Source: Aliiroseovarius sp. F20344 (GTDB lineage: Bacteria; Pseudomonadota; Alphaproteobacteria; Rhodobacterales; Rhodobacteraceae). From it: 64,000 nucleotides of DNA. The DNA is taken from contig NZ_JALKBG010000008.1 in assembly GCF_023016155.1 (NCBI RefSeq), positions 498,501-562,500 on the forward strand, read 5' to 3'. Below are positions 38,458 to 47,282 of this stretch, piece after piece. The notes under the pieces are model-generated. The model had not been told where the DNA came from, searched no databases, and saw only the letters and a list, made by a program, of their open reading frames with translations. The translations under genes and the position numbers were made by a program. Within the stretch, counting starts at the first letter, position 1. Each line of letters begins with the position of its first letter.

Positions 38458-38511
38458 AATCACCTTCTATTTTCATTCGATTCTGGCAAATTTACGTTAC
38501 GGAAGGTGATT
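38458..38511. repeat. 10-bp inverted repeat upstream of the quorum-sensing locus
   Basis: AATCACCTTC and GAAGGTGATT are perfectly complementary with 34 nt between them. The repeat lies 110-163 bp before the small gene that precedes luxR. It could be a pair of operator half-sites or a transcribed hairpin. The remaining bases between it and 38620 show no further structure. Confidence 0.5.
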
Positions 38512-38620
38512 TGCATCCGTATCTCTACCTCGCTATTTATGGGGAGTTGCATTCAGCGAGTTAGAAGGCCTCAGTTTACATGCTAAAGTTGTTGGTAGAC
38601 GCACTTAATGAGGTTTTGTC

Positions 38621-38836
38621 ATGTCAGATAAATGGATTGTGGATGTACTTAGCGACCTCATGGCCTATGCTGAGCAAAACGGTCTGAGTGTGACGGCAGA
38701 ATGGCTCGATGATGCGCGCCTCATCGCTTTGACTGAGATTGCAGACAAGTCTCGCGAGAAGAGGGAGATCCCGCGCACCTATGAAGAACCGGCTCGAAGA
38801 CCTGCTCTCTACCTTGCAAGCGGCGGCCACGCTTGA
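38621..38836 (+). CDS. Small protein encoded upstream of and overlapping luxR
   Basis: This 71-residue acidic, helical protein (MSDKWIVDVLSDLMAYAEQNG) has no recognised domain. A GAGG lies before the ATG. The reading frame continues 56 nt into luxR in another frame, so the two genes overlap unusually deeply. Similar short genes preceding luxR are, to my recollection, found in other roseobacters, which supports it being real. The likely role is translational coupling or regulation of the LuxR protein; no direct evidence for this exists. Confidence 0.6.
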   Translation: MSDKWIVDVLSDLMAYAEQNGLSVTAEWLDDARLIALTEIADKSREKREIPRTYEEPARRPALYLASGGHA

Positions 38837-39494
38837 GGATCTTCAAACGGTTCTGGAAGAACTGCGCGATTACTACAAAGTCGAACATACCGTATATCAC
38901 TGGGTAAACTCAGTCGGTGAGCGCTATGGCGCGGGCACCTATTCTGCGGAATGGGTGGATCGCTATCTTGAAAAAGACTATCTGCGATTAGACCCGGTTA
39001 TTTTTGGCTGTTTTCAAAGATTTACACCTGTTTCCTGGAAGTCTCTAGACTGGTCTTCAAAGCCAGCACGCGAAATGTGGCAGGATGCAATTGACCATGG
39101 ACTGGGCAATCAGGGGTTCACAATTCCCATTCGCGGTCCGAATGGACAGTTTGCGCTTTTCACCATGAATGCGACTGCGGCGGATGAAGACTGGGATCAT
39201 TTCATAGACGAAAACACCCGCGATTTGATGATCATTGCACATGAGTTCAACAAAAAAGCGTTGGAGTTTGAGCAGTGGGGCGAAGACGGAAACGTGCCCG
39301 CATTGTCCCCCAGAGAGCTTGCGTCGATGAGCTGTTTGGCGAAGGGAATGAGCCGCGCACAGGCCGCTGCAGAGCTGAATATCTCAGAGCATACCCTGCG
39401 AGTTTACATCGAAAGTGCCCGTCACAAATTGGGTGCGATGAACACAACCCATGCGGTCGCGAGGGCACTGTCGACGGGAATCATTATAATTTAA
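38781..39494 (+). CDS. LuxR-family quorum-sensing regulator
   Basis: The 237-residue regulator has an N-terminal autoinducer-binding domain (VYHWVNS, YSAEWVDRYLEKDYLRLDPV with the conserved Asp-Pro pair). A C-terminal GerE/LuxR HTH reads LSPRELASMSCLAKGMSRAQ ... ISEHTLRVYIESARHKL. The tandem arrangement with the luxI-type gene 89 bp downstream indicates a cognate acyl-homoserine lactone receptor. The spacing of the ribosome-binding site to ATG 38781 is long; a TTG at 38739 is an alternative start. Confidence 0.92.
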   Translation: MKNRLEDLLSTLQAAATLEDLQTVLEELRDYYKVEHTVYHWVNSVGERYGAGTYSAEWVDRYLEKDYLRLDPVIFGCFQRFTPVSWKSLDWSSKPAREMWQDAIDHGLGNQGFTIPIRGPNGQFALFTMNATAADEDWDHFIDENTRDLMIIAHEFNKKALEFEQWGEDGNVPALSPRELASMSCLAKGMSRAQAAAELNISEHTLRVYIESARHKLGAMNTTHAVARALSTGIIII

Positions 39495-39583
39495 TCTACG
39501 TTCTACCTCACGATGTATTTGCCATACGTTAACTAAGAAGCGAGCATGTTCTTGTTAAACACTCGGACAAAGGAGCTCCACTC

Positions 39584-40234
39584 ATGCTGCGTTATCTCTA
39601 TGGCAATGATCTTGCAAAATTTCCCCTTCTGGCTGACACCATGTTCAAGGACCGCGCTGAACAGTTTTCGCGCCGTCTTGGCTGGGATGTTTCGGTGGAC
39701 GACAAAGGTCACGAACGGGACGAATACGACGATATGAACCCGCTATACGTTATCTGGGAACAAGCGGATGGTCGTCACGGCGGATCCATGCGCTTTCTAC
39801 CTACGGTCGGTCAAACGATGGTGAATGACCACTTTAGCCATCTGACCGACGGTGTTCATATTGAAAGCCCGTTGATCTGGGAATGCACCCGTTTCTGTCT
39901 CTCCCCGGATGCAGACCGTCGTGCATCTGCCGCGCTTGCCCTCGGCGCTGGTGAACTTATGGCCTCTTTCAAGCTAGAGCACTATGTTGGTGTCTTCGAT
40001 CCACGTATGGAACGGATCTATCGCTTGATGGGTCTTGTACCTGAGGTGATCGGTATGGCCGGCGAAGGCCGTGACCGTATCGGCGTTGGCCTGTGGTCGA
40101 TGGATGAGGCTGCGTTTGAACCCACCTTGAAACGGGTCGGTGTCACACGCGAGATCAGCCAAGGCTGGTTGCGCTATTCGCTGTCGACAGGCAACCGCGC
40201 CCCAGCACCAGAGGCACTGCCACGTACAGCTTAA
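39584..40234 (+). CDS. Acyl-homoserine-lactone synthase (LuxI family)
   Basis: The 216-residue synthase contains the family's invariant features: an early Arg (in DRAEQFSRRLGW) with F/W nearby, the acidic stretch DEYDDMNPLYVI, GSMRFLPT, and the E/R core IWECTRFCL. It should make an acyl-homoserine lactone from SAM and acyl-ACP. AAGGAG precedes the ATG. The chain length of the signal cannot be predicted reliably. No clear lux box is visible between luxR and this gene. Confidence 0.92.
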   Translation: MLRYLYGNDLAKFPLLADTMFKDRAEQFSRRLGWDVSVDDKGHERDEYDDMNPLYVIWEQADGRHGGSMRFLPTVGQTMVNDHFSHLTDGVHIESPLIWECTRFCLSPDADRRASAALALGAGELMASFKLEHYVGVFDPRMERIYRLMGLVPEVIGMAGEGRDRIGVGLWSMDEAAFEPTLKRVGVTREISQGWLRYSLSTGNRAPAPEALPRTA

Positions 40235-40260
40235 GAAAATATACCTGAGAAATACGGCTA

Positions 40261-40280
40261 CCAGCGCCTACGGGTGCTGG
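40261..40280. terminator. Hairpin with TACG tetraloop after luxI
   Basis: CCAGCGCC-TACG-GGTGCTGG is an 8-bp stem (one G-U) with an exceptionally stable UUCG-class UACG loop, 27 nt after the luxI stop. No T-run follows, so termination would be weak or Rho-assisted; mRNA stabilisation is an alternative. Confidence 0.5.
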
Positions 40281-40312
40281 TGCTGCCCCCATACGCGCGA
40301 TAGGGTCGCGCC

Positions 40313-41851
40313 ATGACCGAACGTTCCCCCGTAACTTTCTCTGACGATCAGGCCGAGGCACATGACCGCGTGTCCGAGATGCTGCGCCTATCAGGCGTGA
40401 ACCTTGATGATGCACTGCTGACGCCGGTTTCTGATGGGAAGTCCCAGTTGATGGCGGTGATCGGCAAAGCGGGGTCGGGTAAAACTCTTCTGTTGGCAGA
40501 ACTATACCGCGCTTTGGATGAAGCTGGCGTCGATGTGATTTCGGGTGACTGGGAAGGGAAACGTCGAAAGGACCGCCGCACCCTGGCCATTCTTGCGCCG
40601 ACGAACAAAGCCGCAAGTGTGTTGCGCAACCGGGGGGTGCCCGCCACGACCATCCATCGCATTCTCTATACGCCCGTCTACGACCCCGAATACGAAAAGA
40701 TCGCTGAATGGCTGGCCGGAAATGGCGAACGGCCCGAGATCGAAGGGCTGACGGATGAAGCCCTGGATCGTGCCTACAGCTTTTATCAGGCGCAGAAATC
40801 CATTCCGGGTGCCTTGGCTGCAGCCGGGCTAAGGGGATCAGACTTCATTACCGGGTGGAAACGGCGCGACGATCCGTTGGATATTGGATTTGTCGACGAA
40901 AGCTCGATGCTGGATGAAAAGCAGTTTGAAGATCTGCGCGAGATTTTCCCAACGTTGGTTTTGTTCGGTGATCCGGCACAGCTTGCCCCGGTCGGGCAGT
41001 CCGGGAAGATGGTGTTTGATGGCATTAAGGGGCCTCGAAAACAGGTTTTGCACCGAATTCACCGGCAGGAAGACGACAACCCAATTCTGGACCTTGCGCA
41101 CGCCCTAGCGGATGATGCGCTGGACTTCGATGGGTTCGAAAAGATGATCCACGATGCTGCTAGGCGTGATGACCGGGTTGTGGTGTCACCGCGCGCCAAT
41201 GCCGACCTCATGGCGCGATCGCCAGTTCTGGTCTGGCGCAACAAGACGCGCGTGCGTCTTATCCAAGCCTTCAGATCCGCCTTCCAAGCGCCAGAGATTG
41301 AGCTGTTGCCCGGGGAACCGCTGATTTGCGACGGGATCGAGCTGCCTTTGAAACACCGCAAGAAGCGGATTGATCTGGAAGCGCGCGGCCTTATCAAAGG
41401 GGCGCAATGCGTCTATCTGGGACCTGGGAAACGGCCCGGCTTTTCGCGGTTGCATGTGCTTGGGGCTGAGGATCCACAGGTCTCGGCGGCATCGATTGTA
41501 AAGATCGAAAAGCCTGATGAGGAAGAGCCGTTCATTCCCTTCGCGGCCCGCATGGGGGCAACCTTTCTGCACGGCGCAGCGGTAACGATCCACAAAGCGC
41601 AGGGTTCCCAGTGGCCGGAAGTTCAGGTGTTTGCCCCGGACATCGCAGCCGCCGCCTGGGCCGGGCGGAGCGAGGCTGGCCTGCCGCTTTGGAAGCGCTT
41701 GGCCTATGTGGCAATCACAAGGGCGGAAACGCGCCTGCATTGGGTGACGCGCTATGCCATGGCACGCCCATCGGCGGAGCTTTCGACGGCCGACTTGCCA
41801 GCGAAACCCGCCGCACTGACGTTAGAAACCCAAGGAGCTTCGGATGCCTAG
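40313..41851 (+). CDS. RecD-like ATP-dependent DNA helicase
   Basis: This 512-residue superfamily 1 helicase has Walker A GKAGSGKT (about residues 51-58), a following LAPTNKAA motif Ia, Walker B FVDESSM, motif III FGDPAQLAP, a late TIHKAQGSQWPEV (motif V) and YVAITRAETRLHWV (motif VI). It resembles RecD2/ATP-dependent exonuclease-type proteins. It lacks RecB/RecC neighbours, so it probably acts alone in DNA repair or processing. Its 3' end overlaps the SDR gene by 8 nt. Confidence 0.9.
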   Translation: MTERSPVTFSDDQAEAHDRVSEMLRLSGVNLDDALLTPVSDGKSQLMAVIGKAGSGKTLLLAELYRALDEAGVDVISGDWEGKRRKDRRTLAILAPTNKAASVLRNRGVPATTIHRILYTPVYDPEYEKIAEWLAGNGERPEIEGLTDEALDRAYSFYQAQKSIPGALAAAGLRGSDFITGWKRRDDPLDIGFVDESSMLDEKQFEDLREIFPTLVLFGDPAQLAPVGQSGKMVFDGIKGPRKQVLHRIHRQEDDNPILDLAHALADDALDFDGFEKMIHDAARRDDRVVVSPRANADLMARSPVLVWRNKTRVRLIQAFRSAFQAPEIELLPGEPLICDGIELPLKHRKKRIDLEARGLIKGAQCVYLGPGKRPGFSRLHVLGAEDPQVSAASIVKIEKPDEEEPFIPFAARMGATFLHGAAVTIHKAQGSQWPEVQVFAPDIAAAAWAGRSEAGLPLWKRLAYVAITRAETRLHWVTRYAMARPSAELSTADLPAKPAALTLETQGASDA

Positions 41852-42572
41852 TATTCTGATCACAGGTGCCAGTGCTGGCATCGGTCGCGCAGTGGCAGAA
41901 CTGTTTTTGTCCGAAGGGTGGACCGCAGGGCTTATGGCTCGCCGGGCTGAGGTGTTGGAGGAGATTGCAGCAGATCACCCGAACGCGCATGTCTTAGTCG
42001 CGGATGTTGCCGATCCAGATGCGGTCAGTGGTGCGTTTGATCAGTTCGCTGCCAAAACAGGCCGCTTGGATGTGTTGTTTAACAATGCCGGGCTGTTCAC
42101 CCCCGCCGCCCAAATTGACGAGGTTTCAATTGAGGATTGGAACCAAGCGGTTTCGGTCAACCTGACGGGCATGTTCTTATGCGCGCGGGCTGCGTTTCGT
42201 CTGATGCGCTCTCAATCGCCACAAGGCGGGCGGATCATCAACAATGGGTCAATCAGCGCACATGTCCCACGCGAAGGGGCCGTGACCTATACGGTAACGA
42301 AACATGGGATCACCGGCCTTACACGCCAGCTTAGTCTGGATGGTCGACCCTATGATATTGCATGTGGTCAGATCGACATCGGAAATGCGCGGACGGATTT
42401 GTTGCAGGGCATCATCGACGCTGCCGTTGCGAAAGGAGAGGCCCCGCCGCCCTCTATGGATGTGTGTGAAGTGGCCAGGTCGGTCCTTCATATGGCCAAC
42501 TTGCCGCCCGAAGCGAATGTGCAATTCATGACCGTTATGGCCACCAAGATGCCTTACATCGGGCGGGGGTAA
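41844..42572 (+). CDS. Short-chain dehydrogenase/reductase
   Basis: The 242-residue Rossmann oxidoreductase has ITGASAGIGRAVAEL for cofactor binding, NNAGLF, the catalytic Ser in NNGSISAH, and the Tyr/Lys pair YTVTKHG. It is a classical SDR; the Asp after the second beta strand is not obvious, so either NAD or NADP is possible. It is coupled to the helicase gene by overlap, which looks like chance compaction. The substrate is unknown. Confidence 0.92.
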   Translation: MPSILITGASAGIGRAVAELFLSEGWTAGLMARRAEVLEEIAADHPNAHVLVADVADPDAVSGAFDQFAAKTGRLDVLFNNAGLFTPAAQIDEVSIEDWNQAVSVNLTGMFLCARAAFRLMRSQSPQGGRIINNGSISAHVPREGAVTYTVTKHGITGLTRQLSLDGRPYDIACGQIDIGNARTDLLQGIIDAAVAKGEAPPPSMDVCEVARSVLHMANLPPEANVQFMTVMATKMPYIGRG

Positions 42573-42590
42573 TCCACACGGAATCTGTTC

Positions 42591-42610
42591 GCGGCATGCT
42601 TACATGCCGC
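42591..42610. terminator. Hairpin between convergent SDR and TIGR02186 genes
   Basis: GCGGCATG-CTTA-CATGCCGC is a perfect 8-bp stem with a 4 nt loop midway between two convergent stops. There is no T-run, so it is a probable but imperfect terminator. Confidence 0.5.
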
Positions 42611-42635
42611 ACAAAGTTGCCCGATTCATTCGAGA

Positions 42636-43403
42636 TCAGTTTCTCAGGATCATACGGAAGGCGGCTGATGCACCCCAGCCAGCTGCGATGGCAATGACCA
42701 AAGACAGCAAGCCATAGATCAGTGGTTTCTCGTGGGCCAGATTGAAGATCCACCGCTCGAGTCCAACCTTCTGAACGTTAATCACGGTCTCGTATTCAGA
42801 CGTAACCTCTCCGCCGCGGGTCAGCAGGATACGTGTGCGATATTCGCCTTCAGTTAGGTTGGCTGGTAGGGCGACGCGCGTTTCAAAAAGCGTGTCTTTT
42901 TGAAGCGTTACCGAGCTTTCCAGAAGCTTATACAAGCCGGACTTCTGACGGATGCGGATCAGGGCATCCACAAATTCTCGCGGGTCATCAATGTTAAAAG
43001 GATTTTCCGATATCTTGATCGACCGTTCGACAGAAATCAGATGCCGCAAATCGTCCAGGGTCGAGACACTTTGCTCAAGTGGTGCCGAAGACGCAACGGC
43101 ATAGAAGCTTGGCGCGGCCGCAAGTTCCATGGCTTCTGTGTTCACCCAGATCCCGAAACGTTTGTCTTTCTTGCGAACTGTGATAGGCGCGCTGGGGCCC
43201 TCAACCACCACAACAACTTCCAAAGGGTTATCCTCGGGAGGAGGGCTGTCGCGCTTCACAGCCCCGAAGATCAGGATCTCGGACCCGACAAATGTCGCGG
43301 TGATGGACACGCGGTTCTGGCTAAGTCCCGCGACAACCTCTTCCGCGCGAACGGGTAGGGCGGACAGCAGCAGAAATGAAAGAACGGTAAGAAGGCGCAG
43401 CAT
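42636..43403 (-). CDS. TIGR02186-type membrane-anchored protein paired with the TauE/SafE exporter
   Basis: The 255-residue protein has an N-terminal signal peptide (ending VRAEE), an extracytoplasmic beta-rich region with IFGAVKRDSPPPEDNPLEVV and FGIWVNTEAMELAAAPSFYA, and a single C-terminal transmembrane helix. This matches the TIGR02186 family. Its start shares a base with the stop of the exporter gene (TGATG), so the two are co-translated. The arrangement suggests a periplasmic partner of the transporter. The function is otherwise unknown. Confidence 0.82.
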   Translation of the reverse strand: MLRLLTVLSFLLLSALPVRAEEVVAGLSQNRVSITATFVGSEILIFGAVKRDSPPPEDNPLEVVVVVEGPSAPITVRKKDKRFGIWVNTEAMELAAAPSFYAVASSAPLEQSVSTLDDLRHLISVERSIKISENPFNIDDPREFVDALIRIRQKSGLYKLLESSVTLQKDTLFETRVALPANLTEGEYRTRILLTRGGEVTSEYETVINVQKVGLERWIFNLAHEKPLIYGLLSLVIAIAAGWGASAAFRMILRN

Positions 43404-44317
43404 CAGTGGCCTCCCGCTGCGCCAAGCTCGTACAGCTCGGCTGGCATAATCAGAAGATCCAGACCCAGTTTCCCGCAGACGGCAAGAACCATGATCGCCA
43501 GAAGGACACGCAGCTGTTCAGCCTTAAGCTTGACGCCGATCCGTGCCCCGATCTGAGCGCCGATAACACCACCGATCAAAAGAAGCACTGCAAGGCCCAT
43601 ATCCACGGTGAAGTTGGTGGTGGCATGCAAAAGCGTAGTGAAGGCCGTTACGAAGATAATCTGGAACAGCGATGTACCGACTACAACTTTCGTAGGCATT
43701 CCAAGCAGGTAGATCATGGCAGGCACCATGATGAAACCGCCACCCACGCCCATGATCGCAGCCAAAATGCCCACAAGGACACCCACCAAAATCGGCGGAA
43801 TGACCGAGATATAAAGGCCTGATGTGCGGAACTTCATTTTGAAGGGCAGGTTGTGGACCCAGGTGTGTTTGCGTCGCTTGGGAACGCTGCCGCCACGCGA
43901 CTTCATAAGCGCACGCAGGCTTTCGACAAACATCAGAGATCCAATGATGCCCAAGAATAGAACGTAGGACAGCTTGACCAACAGGTCGACCTGCCCAATG
44001 GCTTTCAGCGCGTTGAAGAGTTGCACACCCAGCGCGGCACCGATCAAGCCACCAACAAGCAGCACGCCCCCCATTCGAAGATCCACCGTCTTTCGCTTTA
44101 GATGGGCGAGGACGCCGGAAAACGAACTGGCAACGATTTGGTTGGCTTCTGTGGCAACTGCCACGGCTGGCGGGATGCCGATGAAGAACAGAAGCGGCGT
44201 CATCAAAAAGCCGCCGCCCACACCGAACATGCCAGACAGGATGCCGACGATGCCACCAAGGCCTAGCAGAAGGAACGCGTTCACGGACACTTCGGCGATC
44301 GGCAGGTAAATCTGCAT
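43403..44317 (-). CDS. TauE/SafE (TSUP) family anion exporter/importer
   Basis: The 304-residue integral membrane protein has about eight hydrophobic segments and the two TSUP repeats, each with a glycine-rich motif (GMFGVGGGFLMTPLLFF and AIMGVGGGFIMVPAMIYLLG). Family members transport sulfite, sulfoacetate or other organosulfur anions. It is translationally coupled to the TIGR02186 gene. The substrate is not defined; in roseobacters sulfite or a sulfonate is plausible. Confidence 0.92.
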   Translation of the reverse strand: MQIYLPIAEVSVNAFLLLGLGGIVGILSGMFGVGGGFLMTPLLFFIGIPPAVAVATEANQIVASSFSGVLAHLKRKTVDLRMGGVLLVGGLIGAALGVQLFNALKAIGQVDLLVKLSYVLFLGIIGSLMFVESLRALMKSRGGSVPKRRKHTWVHNLPFKMKFRTSGLYISVIPPILVGVLVGILAAIMGVGGGFIMVPAMIYLLGMPTKVVVGTSLFQIIFVTAFTTLLHATTNFTVDMGLAVLLLIGGVIGAQIGARIGVKLKAEQLRVLLAIMVLAVCGKLGLDLLIMPAELYELGAAGGH

Positions 44318-44370
44318 GGGGCAAAAACTCTGAATTAGTGGTCTTGGGGTGCGACCATTAATGGCTCAAA

Positions 44371-45183
44371 CTACGCCCGTTCGTCACCTGTTAAGTAGCG
44401 CCAAACCAGTTTTTCCAGCTTTTCGGCTCCAAGTGGTGCCATTTTCTTGGTGTGCTCATGGCTTATGGCCTCGTCGGACATGCCTTGAGCCATATTTGTG
44501 ATGGTCGAGAAGCCCGCAACTCGCAGCCCAAGAAAGCGCGCCAGAATCACTTCGGGCACTGTGGACATGCCTACGGCATCGGCACCCAAGGTGCGGATCG
44601 CTTTGATTTCGGCGGGCGTTTCAAAGGATGGCCCTGAATACCACGCATAGACACCTTGTTGCAGCGCGACCCCTTCTGCTTGCGCAATGCGCTGGAAATC
44701 GGCGGTCATGTCGGGGTCATAGGCGCCGCCCATGGGGACAAAACGCGCATCTGTTTTCTCGCCAATAAGTGGGTTCAGGCCCGAGAAGTTGATGTGATCC
44801 GTGATCTGCATCAGCTCGCCCGGTGGAATGTCAGGACGCATGGACCCGGCGGCATTGGTCAGGATCAGGCGATCGGCTCCAAGTTCGCGCAAGACCTCAA
44901 GCGGCAGGCGCATCGCGTCGGAACGGCCATTTTCATAGTAATGCTCGCGCCCGCCGAACACAGCGACGCGTGTGTTGCCAAGCATCCCGATTGCCAGGTT
45001 CGGATTGTGCCCCGAAACACCCGCATGGGGAAACCCCTCTAGCTGATCATAGGGGATCGCAATGCCGTCCACGGCGTCGGCCAAATGCCCCAGCCCCGAC
45101 CCAAGAACCAATCCGACTGAGACCGGATCAGTACCCGCAATCGCGCGGACCTGATCGGCGACCGCCTTAGCGTTCTTTGACAT
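44371..45183 (-). CDS. punA: Purine-nucleoside phosphorylase (PunA/PNP trimeric type)
   Basis: The 270-residue trimeric-type phosphorylase has LVLGSGLGHLADAV, the phosphate loop GREHYYENG, LTNAAGSMRPDIPPG, and the base-binding GPSFETPAEI. It releases purine base and ribose-1-phosphate from inosine, guanosine or xanthosine. It is the last gene in the nucleoside ABC-transporter operon and overlaps the permease by 17 nt, so imported purine nucleosides are probably its substrates. ATG 45183 gives the family-typical length. Confidence 0.94.
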   Translation of the reverse strand: MSKNAKAVADQVRAIAGTDPVSVGLVLGSGLGHLADAVDGIAIPYDQLEGFPHAGVSGHNPNLAIGMLGNTRVAVFGGREHYYENGRSDAMRLPLEVLRELGADRLILTNAAGSMRPDIPPGELMQITDHINFSGLNPLIGEKTDARFVPMGGAYDPDMTADFQRIAQAEGVALQQGVYAWYSGPSFETPAEIKAIRTLGADAVGMSTVPEVILARFLGLRVAGFSTITNMAQGMSDEAISHEHTKKMAPLGAEKLEKLVWRYLTGDERA

Positions 45184-46174
45184 AGGGCTGTCCGCCTGCC
45201 TTTGGCGCAATGGCCGAGCCAACAAAGCCGGCAAGGATTACGACGGTCAGGATATAGGGCAGGGCCTGCATGAACTGAACGGGGATCACGATGCCGCCAA
45301 GGTCGATGTTCTGATAGCGGTTGGCGATGGCTTCCAACAATCCAAACAGGAAGGTCGCGCCCAAAGCGGGCACCGGTTTCCATTTGGCAAAGATCAGAGC
45401 GGCCAGCGCGATATATCCGCGCCCCGCAGACATTTCTTTGATGAATCCCGCGCCCAATCCCGTTGCTAGATACACGCCGGACAACCCGCACAATGTGCCT
45501 GCGATGGCCATTGAGGCATAGCGCAGTCGTACGACAGAAATACCTGCAGTATCTACGGCTGCCGGGTTTTCGCCCACTGCACGAAGGCGCAGGCCGAACC
45601 GTGTGCGGAACAAAACAAACCACGACAGCGGCACCATCAAAAGCGCTACATAGACAAGGATCGTGTGACCCGAGATGAACTCGGAATAGACCTGTTGGAT
45701 TGGGTTGGCTTGTTCGATCAAAATGCGCAGGGGAACGCCTGCAGCTTCAGCATCTGACCTACCAATTGCGAAGGGCAGCTCGATCGGGGGAAAGCGTCCA
45801 TTGCCGGTCAAGGGCGGGGTACGCCCACCTTGGCCAAACCAAGCTTGGGCAGCGAGCACTGTAATGCCAGAGGCCAGGAAGTTCAGCGCAACACCAGAAA
45901 TCAGCTGATTGCCCCGGAAGGTGATTGAAGCCATGCCATGCACCGCGGAAAAGCAGATCGAGGCAAAGATCCCGCTGAGAAGGCCCAGCCAGACCGAACC
46001 TGTGACGAAGGCAACGGCAGCCGACAAGAAGGCTGATGCGAGGATCTTGCCTTCAAGCCCGATGTCAAAGATGCCCGCACGTTCGGAAAACAGGCCTGCG
46101 AGACAGGCAAACAAAAGCGGCGTCGCAAGGCGCAGGGCCGAGTCGGCAATCTGGATGATCGTCAGGAAATCCAT
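45167..46174 (-). CDS. Nucleoside ABC transporter permease
   Basis: The 335-residue inner-membrane protein has eight to nine hydrophobic segments and a GLEGKILASAFLSAA-type motif seen in BMP-linked sugar/nucleoside permeases (branched-chain-like fold). The ATG at 46174 lies one base after the upstream permease stop, so they are tightly coupled. With the second permease, the double-cassette ATPase and the BMP-type binding protein it forms a complete importer. Confidence 0.92.
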   Translation of the reverse strand: MDFLTIIQIADSALRLATPLLFACLAGLFSERAGIFDIGLEGKILASAFLSAAVAFVTGSVWLGLLSGIFASICFSAVHGMASITFRGNQLISGVALNFLASGITVLAAQAWFGQGGRTPPLTGNGRFPPIELPFAIGRSDAEAAGVPLRILIEQANPIQQVYSEFISGHTILVYVALLMVPLSWFVLFRTRFGLRLRAVGENPAAVDTAGISVVRLRYASMAIAGTLCGLSGVYLATGLGAGFIKEMSAGRGYIALAALIFAKWKPVPALGATFLFGLLEAIANRYQNIDLGGIVIPVQFMQALPYILTVVILAGFVGSAIAPKAGGQPYVKER

Positions 46175-46175
46175 C

Positions 46176-47282
46176 TTACGCGTCCTTTCGTTTGGCAGCA
46201 GCAATGAACATGCGTTCGACCGGCATACGCACCATGTTGTCCAGTGCGCCTGTGAACAGGATCACCAAACCTTGAATAACCACGATCAGCTCACGCGGGA
46301 TTTTCGTCCAAAGCGACAGCTCGCTGCCACCTTGATAAAGGAAGCCGAACAAAAGCGCCGCCAGAAGAACTCCGAACGGGTGGTTGCGGCCCATCAGGGC
46401 AACCGCGATGCCGATGAAGCCTGCGCCTTCAACCGCGTTCAGGATCAGGCGTTCGTGCTGGCCCATCGTGGCGTTGATTGCCATCAGGCCCGAGATCGCA
46501 CCGGACAGCATCATAGCGACAATGATGATCTTGGTGGGTGAGATGCCCGCATAGACCGAGGCCGTTGGGCTTTCCCCGAAGGCGCGGATTTCATACCCCA
46601 GACGCGAGCGGTTCATAAGCAGATAGACAACGACACACATGGCAAGCGCCAGGAACAGCGACACGTTGGCCGGAGCCGATTTTGAGAAACTGATGCCCAG
46701 CGGGGCCAAAAGCTCGTGCAGGGTCGGAAGGTTGGTCACATCCGGAAAGCTGGCAGAAGCACTTTCCTGCGCGCCTTTCAGCTTCAGCGGTTTGATCAGC
46801 AGATAGCCCATCAAAGCGGTCGCAATGAAGTTGAACATGATCGTGGTGATCACGACGTGGCTGCCGCGTTTGGCTTGCAGGTATGCCGGGATCAGCGCCC
46901 AACCTGCACCAAATAGTCCACCGGCAATCACCGCAAAGACCAGTGCAATGGTCCAATGAGGCATCAATGCCGTGGGGATAAACAGACAAGCCAGACCCAC
47001 GCCCAGCCCCCCGATCATCGCTTGGCCTTCACCACCAATGTTGAACATCGCGGCTTTGAACGCGATGGACACGGCAAGGCCGGTGAAGATGAAGTTGGTG
47101 GTGTAATAAAGCGTGTAGCCCCAGCCATAGGTGGACCCAAAGGCCCCGTCGATCATGGTCATCAACGCTTTGAACGGGTTTTCGCCAATGGCAAAAATCA
47201 CCAATCCCGATAGGACAAAGGCAATCAGCAAGTTCAGAAAGGGGATCAGGGCGACGTCGGCCCATTTAGGAATCTTATCCAT
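46176..47282 (-). CDS. Nucleoside ABC transporter permease
   Basis: The 368-residue permease has about nine hydrophobic segments and the conserved NIGGEGQAMIGGLG region near the first third. It is the larger partner of the BMP-family importer. Its start overlaps the ATPase stop by one base (position 47282). It likely heterodimerises with the permease at 45167. Confidence 0.92.
   Translation of the reverse strand: MDKIPKWADVALIPFLNLLIAFVLSGLVIFAIGENPFKALMTMIDGAFGSTYGWGYTLYYTTNFIFTGLAVSIAFKAAMFNIGGEGQAMIGGLGVGLACLFIPTALMPHWTIALVFAVIAGGLFGAGWALIPAYLQAKRGSHVVITTIMFNFIATALMGYLLIKPLKLKGAQESASASFPDVTNLPTLHELLAPLGISFSKSAPANVSLFLALAMCVVVYLLMNRSRLGYEIRAFGESPTASVYAGISPTKIIIVAMMLSGAISGLMAINATMGQHERLILNAVEGAGFIGIAVALMGRNHPFGVLLAALLFGFLYQGGSELSLWTKIPRELIVVIQGLVILFTGALDNMVRMPVERMFIAAAKRKDA

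Noticed and set aside
39495-39583. lux box between luxR and luxI
   Set aside because: No 18-20 bp palindrome of the usual ACCTG...CAGGT type could be found.
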